From contig CAMLRG010000248.1 of assembly GCA_946482335.1 (NCBI GenBank), positions 1 through 7,049 of the forward strand: DNA of 7,049 nt, in the 5' to 3' direction. Position numbers and translations under genes: made by a program. Positions 1 through 4,361 of the stretch are shown here, piece by piece. Source of the DNA: an uncultured Duganella sp. (GTDB taxonomy: Bacteria; Pseudomonadota; Gammaproteobacteria; Burkholderiales; Burkholderiaceae). A model generated the notes under the pieces. The model saw only the letters and a program-made list of their open reading frames with translations, had not been told where the DNA came from and did not search any database. Position 1 is the stretch's first letter; each line of letters begins with the position of its first letter.

Positions 1-49
1 TGGCGGCAGTGGCCATGCCGTGCAAAGTACGGGTCCATTGCGGGGTCAT
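1..49 (-). CDS. Possible 5' end of a leftward gene, product unknown (partial)
   Basis: Reading leftward from an ATG at 49-47, the frame is open for 16 codons to the window edge and gives MTPQWTRTLHGMATAA. An in-frame TAA lies two codons upstream (55-53), followed by a GTG (52-50) and then this ATG, so translation in this frame can only begin here or further in. A promoter-like pair of hexamers sits just upstream at 70-98. There is no good Shine-Dalgarno sequence before the ATG, which is the main weakness. The gene would lie 110 bases downstream of the CHASE-GGDEF gene on the same strand. The visible residues are too few to name a family, and the call could be chance. Confidence 0.33.
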   Translation of the reverse strand, partial: MTPQWTRTLHGMATAA

Positions 50-69
50 CACTTAATGTATCACGCTGC

Positions 70-98
70 GTTATCGCGCTGGCTTTAACCCAAATCAA
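70..98 (-). promoter_or_regulatory. Candidate sigma70-type promoter reading leftward
   Basis: On the minus strand a TTGATT hexamer (98-93) is followed after exactly 17 bases by GATAAC (75-70). Each matches four of six consensus positions, and the spacing is optimal. Transcription would begin near position 63, about 14 bases before the ATG at 49. It lies between the stop of the CHASE-GGDEF gene and the possible partial gene at the left edge, so it would give that gene its own transcript. Two four-of-six matches can occur by chance, so this is only a candidate. Confidence 0.33.
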
Positions 99-142
99 CA
101 GGTACCATTGCCGTGCAGATATGGAAGCACAACGGGATCGCG

Positions 143-158
143 GCCGGCAAGCGCCGGC
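143..158 (-). terminator. GC hairpin directly after the CHASE-GGDEF stop codon
   Basis: GCCGGC at 143-148 and GCCGGC at 153-158 form a 6-bp all-GC stem with a four-base loop, starting one base past the stop codon (162-160). In the direction of the gene no run of U residues follows, so it is not a standard intrinsic terminator. It could slow RNA decay or cause weak termination. GCCGGC is self-complementary and common in GC-rich DNA, so chance is a real alternative. Confidence 0.25.
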
Positions 159-159
159 G

Positions 160-2478
160 TCAGGCGTGCATTGAATTGCGCGGGTCCAGGGACGCTGCTT
201 GGCGGAAGCAATTCCGGCCGGCACGCTTTGCTTCGTACATGGCCTGGTCGGCAGCCTTCACCAGTGTATCGGCCGACATGCCGTGTTCGAAATGGGCGAC
301 ACCGATGCTGGTGCTGACCTGCAGCCGGATACCGGCAATCACGAACGGCGGGGCCATGGCCGCCACCAGCTTTTCCGCAATCACGGCAGCATCTTCCCGT
401 TCGCCCAGCCCCTCCACCACCAGGACAAATTCATCGCCGCCCAGGCGGGCCATGAAATCGGCCTCACGCAGCACGGCACGGGTCCGGTTGGCAAACATGC
501 GGATCACCTCGTCCCCGACGTCGTGGCCATGGCTATCGTTGATGTGCTTGAAGCGGTCGATATCGAAATACATCAGCGCCAGCCCGTCGCGGCGCTGGGC
601 GCGCTTGACGGCTTCGGCCAGGTGGTTGTCGAAGTAGCCGCGGTTCGGCAAGCCGGTCAGCGCATCGTAATTGGCGCGCCGGAACAATTCCTGTTCCATG
701 TACTTGCGCGCCGTGATGTCTTCCGTGACCGCCAGCACCCCGACCACCCTGCCCTGTTCATCCTTGAGCGGGATCTTGCTGGTTTCGATCCAGCAGGGCG
801 TGCCGTCGCGCCGGTGATCGGCTGCCTGCATTTTCAGGCGCGCGACGCCGGTCCCCATCACTTCCAGGTCGACCTGGCGGAAGTGGTCGGCCTGTGCGTG
901 CCAGCGCAATTGGTGGTCGGTCTTGCCGGCCAACTGGTCAACGCTGTCCAGCCCGGCATCTTCCAGCAAGGACCGGTTGCCGCCAACAAAGACACTGTCC
1001 AGGTCCTTCCAGAACACACTTTGCGGAATGTTGTCGATGATCAGCTGCAGCATCTGGCGCGATTCGTGCAGCGCCAGCTCGGCCTGCTTACGGTCGGTGA
1101 TGTTTTCGGCAAAGCCCAGCACATGGGTGACCTGGCCGCCGGCATTCATGGGCATGAGCACGATCGACATGTCGGACGTACGGCCAAGCGCGCCCGTGAT
1201 CCGGATCGGGCAGGCCACCGCATTGCCGGCCATGGCATCCTCGAACCGGCTGGCGGCGACTGCCCGGTCTTCCTCCGCGATGAAGCTGTCGATCGGCGCG
1301 CCGACCAGCGCCGCGCGCGACACGCCAAGTTCCTCCGCCAATTGCTGGTTGGCGTGCAGGATGCGCCCGTGCCGGTCCAGCGCATAGGCGGCAAAGGGAT
1401 GGTTTTCGAAAAAGCCGGAGAACCGTTCGCTGAAGTCACGCGTCGTGCGCCGGCGCAGCTGGTAGCGCGGCCAGGCCGCTGCGCCATAGCCGGCGATCGC
1501 GGTCAGCAACAACCCGATGGCCAGCACCAGCGCGCCGGCATGGGCCGAGCGCGGTGCCAGCGCGGCATTCCTGGCATAGAAAAAGATCAACCATTTGCGG
1601 TGTGCAAACTGTACTTCCGCCCGGTGGGCCAGCACGTGCCCGGCGTCCGCCTGCAAACTATGCGGCACGCCGTCCGCATCGAACAGGACGTTGCCGGCGG
1701 CGGCCCGGTCCTCGAACACTTCCAGGTCGAACAGCCTGGCCAGGCGCCCATGGTCGAAGCCGAGGAACAGATGGTCGACGTACATGGTCGAAAACGTGAA
1801 GCCTTTCAAGGGGGCAACGGAGCCGCCGCCGGCCCGGCCCACGCCCCGCACCGGCGAAAACAGCATGACCACCTGGGCCTTGCCGGCGTGACGCAGGGCC
1901 GCGTGGCGCCGGGTGGCTACCGGCGCGTCGCGCAAGTCCGCTTCACGCATCGCTTCCCAGCGGTCGGGGATGGCGGCGAAATCGACGCCGCGCAAGACGT
2001 CCGCGCGGCGGGGATCGCTCGCATGCTGGCCGTACAGTAAAGGGAAATAGGCGGCGGCGCCGGGGCGCGGCCCGCTGACGCGGTAGCCGGGGAAGGCCCG
2101 CCCGGCGTCGGCTTCGAAGCGCCGCAGCTGCGCCGCCGGCACCTTGGGCAGGAAGCCGAAGGAACTGCTGCCTTCCAGGCGTTCGAACAGATGGCTGGCT
2201 TTCAAGTAATTGTCGAATTCCTGCGGCTCGACCTGGCCCGAGGCGCTGAAAAAGGCGCCCAGCGACTGGCCGGCGCCAACGTACTGGTTGAGGCGGTAGC
2301 GCAGCTGCGATTCGTAACTGCGCGCCGCATCCTGCAGTTCGTCGAGCTGTTCCGCTCGGCTGTGCTGGACCGTGGCGACATAGGCATAGGCCGAGGCCGC
2401 TGCCCCGGCCAGCAGCACGGCGGCAGACAGGCCGAAACGGCGCACGATATTGCTGACGCTGACTGGAAACGCAGCCAC
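160..2478 (-). CDS. Membrane-bound diguanylate cyclase with CHASE, two PAS and GGDEF domains
   Basis: Predicted to condense two GTP into c-di-GMP at the inner membrane in response to an external ligand. From the chosen start (772 residues): membrane helix 16-36; periplasmic CHASE-type sensor about 60-300; second helix 313-335; PAS domains about 350-464 and 474-592, the second with an FWKD signature; GGDEF domain about 594-759. The cyclase site looks intact: DALTGLPNR, FDIDRFKHIND and RLGGDEF (motif 680-684). An RxxD pair (R671, D674) five residues before GGDEF matches the product-binding inhibitory site, so feedback inhibition is expected. There is no EAL or HD-GYP domain. I start at the GTG at 2478-2476 because a good ribosome binding site precedes it. 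A GTG 11 codons upstream (2511-2509, 783 residues) keeps the frame but has none. Domain calls are confident; the CHASE ligand is unknown. Confidence 0.93.
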   Translation of the reverse strand: MAAFPVSVSNIVRRFGLSAAVLLAGAAASAYAYVATVQHSRAEQLDELQDAARSYESQLRYRLNQYVGAGQSLGAFFSASGQVEPQEFDNYLKASHLFERLEGSSSFGFLPKVPAAQLRRFEADAGRAFPGYRVSGPRPGAAAYFPLLYGQHASDPRRADVLRGVDFAAIPDRWEAMREADLRDAPVATRRHAALRHAGKAQVVMLFSPVRGVGRAGGGSVAPLKGFTFSTMYVDHLFLGFDHGRLARLFDLEVFEDRAAAGNVLFDADGVPHSLQADAGHVLAHRAEVQFAHRKWLIFFYARNAALAPRSAHAGALVLAIGLLLTAIAGYGAAAWPRYQLRRRTTRDFSERFSGFFENHPFAAYALDRHGRILHANQQLAEELGVSRAALVGAPIDSFIAEEDRAVAASRFEDAMAGNAVACPIRITGALGRTSDMSIVLMPMNAGGQVTHVLGFAENITDRKQAELALHESRQMLQLIIDNIPQSVFWKDLDSVFVGGNRSLLEDAGLDSVDQLAGKTDHQLRWHAQADHFRQVDLEVMGTGVARLKMQAADHRRDGTPCWIETSKIPLKDEQGRVVGVLAVTEDITARKYMEQELFRRANYDALTGLPNRGYFDNHLAEAVKRAQRRDGLALMYFDIDRFKHINDSHGHDVGDEVIRMFANRTRAVLREADFMARLGGDEFVLVVEGLGEREDAAVIAEKLVAAMAPPFVIAGIRLQVSTSIGVAHFEHGMSADTLVKAADQAMYEAKRAGRNCFRQAASLDPRNSMHA

Positions 2479-2481
2479 AGG

Positions 2482-2489
2482 TCCCTCTC
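2482..2489 (-). promoter_or_regulatory. Ribosome binding site deciding the CHASE-GGDEF start
   Basis: The minus strand reads AGAGAGAGGGACCT immediately before the GTG at 2478-2476, placing a GAGG core five bases from the start codon. The upstream in-frame GTG at 2511-2509 is preceded by GCGTTGCGCGTGGCCA, which has no purine-rich complement to the 16S tail. This favours the 772-residue form. Confidence 0.6.
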
Positions 2490-2579
2490 TCTGGTAGGTG
2501 ATGGCAAACACTGGCCACGCGCAACGCGACAGCCGGATTGGAACAATTCATCCTTCAGGGGCGGGGAAGGGAGCGGAGC

Positions 2580-2596
2580 GGCGGCGCGGAGCCGCC
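2580..2596. repeat. 6-bp all-GC hairpin upstream of the CHASE-GGDEF gene
   Basis: GGCGGC at 2580-2585 pairs with GCCGCC at 2591-2596 around a five-base loop. It sits about 100 bases before the start of the leftward cyclase gene, so it could fall in that gene's untranslated leader or upstream of its promoter. No function can be assigned, and short GC stems are frequent at this base composition. Confidence 0.35.
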
Positions 2597-2697
2597 CAAA
2601 GACATCGAAACAGTCGACACGCACAGGGTAGCACAGAACCGCCGGATAAATGCCCAGTGGCAACTCGTGCGCGGGCCAGGTGTCGCATCTTGACCGC

Positions 2698-2724
2698 ATG
2701 GCGGCCCGGCGCCGGGCCCGCCAT
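2698..2724. repeat. 27-base imperfect palindrome in the divergent intergenic region
   Basis: The left arm ATGGCGGCCCGGC (2698-2710) and right arm GCCGGGCCCGCCAT (2711-2724) are complementary over 13 base pairs with one extra base in the right arm. The inner 16 bases (2703-2718) form a perfect palindrome, GGCCCGGCGCCGGGCC. As RNA it would fold into a very stable hairpin on either strand, with a four-base loop and a single bulge. No U-run follows on either side, so it does not resemble a normal intrinsic terminator. It may be a protein-binding dyad, a REP-like element, or the remains of a terminator. Confidence 0.55.
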
Positions 2725-2841
2725 TGTCGATCTGCAAATCCCCGTCCGGCCTGGGGCGCTTCACGCCGCTGCCGGCCTTGCGCGGGGCTTGGCGGGCGTC
2801 CATGCCTTGGCGCCGCGTGGCCCCAGAAAATACGCGCGGGC

Positions 2842-2872
2842 TGGCCCTGTTACGGCAGCGGCACCAGGGCTA
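2842..2872 (+). repeat. Stem-loop just upstream of the DUF1579-like gene
   Basis: TGGCCCTG (2842-2849) pairs with CAGGGCTA (2865-2872) over eight pairs, one of them G-U, with a 15-base loop. The right arm ends ten bases before the ATG at 2883 and includes the only nearby AGGG, which is too far (13 bases) to be a good ribosome binding site. If transcribed, the stem would lie in the leader next to the start codon and could affect translation. Its regulatory role is only a possibility. Confidence 0.3.
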
Positions 2873-2882
2873 AGATCCATTT

Positions 2883-3452
2883 ATGAAACTTGCCCAACTT
2901 CCCGCATGGCTGTTCTGCGCCATCACTGCTGCGCTGGCGGCCGCGCCGGCCAGCGCCAGCCAGCACGACTTCGATTGGGAGATCGGCAGCTCGGATACCA
3001 AACTGCAGCGCCTTGGCAAGCCCCTCAGTGGCAGCCAGGAGTGGTTTGAGTATGCCGGCACCACCAGGGTCACGCCCCTGATGGGCAAGCGCGCCAACGT
3101 CGTCGAGTTCGACGTGCAAGGCGCCGCCGGCCGGATTGCCGGCGTATCGCTGCGCCTGTACCAGCCGGCGAGCGGCCAGTGGAGCCCGCACTTTGCCAAC
3201 CTGGCCAATGGCTTGATGACCGAGCCGATGCTGGGCAGCTTCAAGGACGGGCATGGCACCTTCTTCGGCCGCGACACGCTCGATGGCCGCACGATCCTGG
3301 TACGCTTCCTGGTCATCCCGCTCAACCGGGACCAGTGGCGCTTCGAGCAAGCCTATTCGGCCGACGAGGGGAAAACCTGGGAGAACAACTGGATCGCGGT
3401 CGACACCCGCCGCAAGGCTGCGCTCCCGGGCCGCCCAGGCCCGGCCCGTTGA
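2883..3452 (+). CDS. Secreted DUF1579-like (lipocalin-fold type) protein
   Basis: A 189-residue protein of unknown biochemical role, probably exported. Residues 1-25 look like a signal peptide: KL near the start, a hydrophobic core around 7-20, and an ASA cleavage site before SQHDF. The mature part begins QHDFDWEIGS and has later segments such as GKRANVVEFDV, SLRLYQPASGQWS and the closing GKTWENNWIAVDTR. I recognise this pattern from DUF1579-type proteins, which are mostly beta-strand and described as lipocalin-like. No catalytic residues are apparent. The start is set by the signal peptide, although the ribosome binding site is poor. After VDTRR the protein has a short proline/glycine-rich tail (178-189) that seems to extend beyond the usual family end and whose DNA forms a hairpin. 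The gene faces the carbonic anhydrase gene tail to tail. Family call from memory of the pattern. Confidence 0.8.
   Translation: MKLAQLPAWLFCAITAALAAAPASASQHDFDWEIGSSDTKLQRLGKPLSGSQEWFEYAGTTRVTPLMGKRANVVEFDVQGAAGRIAGVSLRLYQPASGQWSPHFANLANGLMTEPMLGSFKDGHGTFFGRDTLDGRTILVRFLVIPLNRDQWRFEQAYSADEGKTWENNWIAVDTRRKAALPGRPGPAR
3426..3444 (+). terminator. 7-bp GC hairpin in the last codons of the DUF1579-like gene
   Basis: CCGGGCC (3426-3432) pairs perfectly with GGCCCGG (3438-3444) around a five-base loop. It ends just before the stop codon of the rightward gene, and a T-rich stretch, CTTATTT, lies ten bases further on. It is also just past the stop of the leftward carbonic anhydrase gene, so it could reduce read-through in both directions. 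The T-tract is not adjacent to the stem, so efficient termination is doubtful. Confidence 0.35.
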
Positions 3453-3454
3453 AC

Positions 3455-4201
3455 TTATTTGCTGACGGCGATACTGCGGCCATTCAGCGGCTGCACGGGA
3501 CGCGCGTTCATCGCGTACAGTTTGCGGAAGGCCGCCAACTGGCCCTTGGAAATTTCGACTTCCTTGCGCAGCACCTGCCAGTGCACGCCCTCGCTGCAGG
3601 GCGGCGTGGTGAGCGAGCCCATGTAAGCGTAATAGCCGCGCTGCGCCGGCAGCATGGCTGCCGGATCGAAGTCGCCTTCCAGCGCATGCTTGTCGCCCGC
3701 CTTAGCCGGCAGTCCGGCAAACACTTGTTTCAGCGCGCCATTCTCATGCCCCAGCTTGAACAGCACCGCCACCACCGCCAGCGCGCCGGCATCGTTCTTG
3801 TGCACCAGGTGGGCCACCAGCGGGTAGCGCTTGCCGTTGACCTTTTCCTCGCTCGGGGTATGGAAATGGAACTGCACCAGCTGGTACTCGCCCGACGCCA
3901 GCTTGATGGCGCCGCCCTTGGCCAGGTTGACCTGGACGGTATGGCCGTTATTGACGATTTCGGCGGGACTGCCGCTGTACTCGAAGCCGATCGGCGCCAG
4001 CGCTTGCGCCTTGGCGCCGCGGATGTCGATTGGCGACTGCTCCTTGCCCAGTTTGCACGCCGCGAATCCCTCGTCCAGTTCGGCCCAGTGCGCGCTGCCC
4101 GCCTTGCCGGCATATTCCCAATGCGGCGCGTGGTCGGCCGCCTGCACCCATGCCGTGCCAGCCATCAGGGTGGCTGCCAGTACTGCCATTTTCAACTTCA
4201 T
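3455..4201 (-). CDS. Periplasmic alpha-carbonic anhydrase
   Basis: A 248-residue zinc enzyme of the alpha class that interconverts CO2 and bicarbonate, exported by a signal peptide (residues 1-21, cut near VQA/ADHAPHW). Zinc ligands are seen as H112 and H114 in QFHFHTPSE and H131 in VAHLVH. The proton-shuttle His of human CA II corresponds to H87 in NNGH, the gatekeeper Glu106 to E118, and Thr199 to T198 in SLTTPP. QSPIDI (55-60) is the family signature. C49 and C202 sit where bacterial alpha-type enzymes form a conserved disulfide, which fits an oxidising periplasm. The usual His after the gatekeeper Glu is replaced by Glu (E119). Start supported by an AAAGG site six bases upstream. The gene lies 160 bases downstream of the GGDEF-EAL gene on the same strand, and its stop is two bases from the convergent gene's stop. 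All catalytic residues are present, so activity is expected. Confidence 0.96.
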   Translation of the reverse strand: MKLKMAVLAATLMAGTAWVQAADHAPHWEYAGKAGSAHWAELDEGFAACKLGKEQSPIDIRGAKAQALAPIGFEYSGSPAEIVNNGHTVQVNLAKGGAIKLASGEYQLVQFHFHTPSEEKVNGKRYPLVAHLVHKNDAGALAVVAVLFKLGHENGALKQVFAGLPAKAGDKHALEGDFDPAAMLPAQRGYYAYMGSLTTPPCSEGVHWQVLRKEVEISKGQLAAFRKLYAMNARPVQPLNGRSIAVSK

Positions 4202-4207
4202 ATGCTG

Positions 4208-4215
4208 CCTTTCTC
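4208..4215 (-). promoter_or_regulatory. Ribosome binding site of the carbonic anhydrase gene
   Basis: The minus strand reads GAGAAAGG (4215-4208) followed by a six-base spacer, CAGCAT, and the ATG at 4201-4199. This supports the signal-peptide-bearing start rather than the internal ATG four codons later. Confidence 0.6.
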
Positions 4216-4235
4216 AAAGTGAACTGCGTTGCTCT

Positions 4236-4279
4236 ACGGAATCAACAGCAGGCTAGCAGAGCCCGCGTTAGGATTCCGT
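4236..4279. repeat. 8-bp inverted repeat upstream of the carbonic anhydrase gene
   Basis: ACGGAATC at 4236-4243 and its exact reverse complement GATTCCGT at 4272-4279 lie 36 bases apart centre to centre, in the 160-base gap before the carbonic anhydrase start. The arms are 35 and 71 bases from the ATG, where promoter or operator elements would be expected. No clear sigma70 promoter is visible between them. The arms could bind a dimeric regulator or pair in the leader RNA; neither is shown. Confidence 0.4.
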
Positions 4280-4301
4280 TAAACCCACTTCAGAGCGCGG
4301 A

Positions 4302-4329
4302 CAGTGCCGGCGGCAGCTGGCGCATGCGC
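4302..4329 (-). terminator. Hairpins after the GGDEF-EAL gene, weak terminator candidate
   Basis: CAGTGCC (4302-4308) pairs with GGCAGCTG (4312-4319) over seven pairs with one bulged G, and a perfect palindrome GCGCATGCGC lies next to it at 4320-4329. These structures begin 33 bases past the stop of the leftward GGDEF-EAL gene. Only a short TTT occurs further on (about 4283-4281), not directly after the stem, so termination would be partial at best and the carbonic anhydrase could be reached by read-through. Confidence 0.25.
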
Positions 4330-4361
4330 TCGCCCGTCAGGTCGCACAGATCCGATGCCGG

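Larger units (their letters stand above)
2479..2882. other. Divergent intergenic region, about 400 bases, no convincing gene
   Basis: This stretch separates the leftward CHASE-GGDEF gene from the rightward DUF1579-like gene and should hold both promoters. Open frames crossing it on either strand are arginine- and proline-rich, low in recognisable motifs, and overlap the flanking genes, so I treat them as shadows. It contains three inverted repeats, listed separately (2580-2596, 2698-2724, 2842-2872). I could not find a convincing sigma70 promoter for either gene. A TAAGAT at 2871-2876 could be a -10 element for the rightward gene but has no matching -35 and would start transcription at about the ATG itself. 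Confidence 0.6.

Noticed and set aside
199..2040. A 613-codon open frame on the plus strand, opposite the CHASE-GGDEF gene
   Set aside because: It lies antisense to a gene with clear domains. Its protein shows no recognisable family, and long antisense frames are expected in GC-rich coding DNA with strong third-position bias.
2651..2680. TTGCCA (minus strand, about 2666-2661) as a -35 element for the CHASE-GGDEF gene
   Set aside because: It matches five of six consensus bases, but no acceptable -10 hexamer occurs 16-18 bases downstream.
2498..3049. A 183-codon plus-strand frame covering the divergent intergenic region
   Set aside because: It ends inside the DUF1579-like gene in another frame, has low-complexity Arg/Ala/Gly content and lacks a ribosome binding site.
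3179..4222. A 347-codon plus-strand frame spanning the end of the DUF1579-like gene and the antisense of the carbonic anhydrase
   Set aside because: It overlaps two well-supported genes in other frames and has no motifs, so it is a shadow of both.
4202..4300. TTGATT (minus strand, about 4248-4243) as a -35 element for the carbonic anhydrase gene
   Set aside because: The hexamer at 17 bases (TCACTT) matches the -10 consensus at only two positions.
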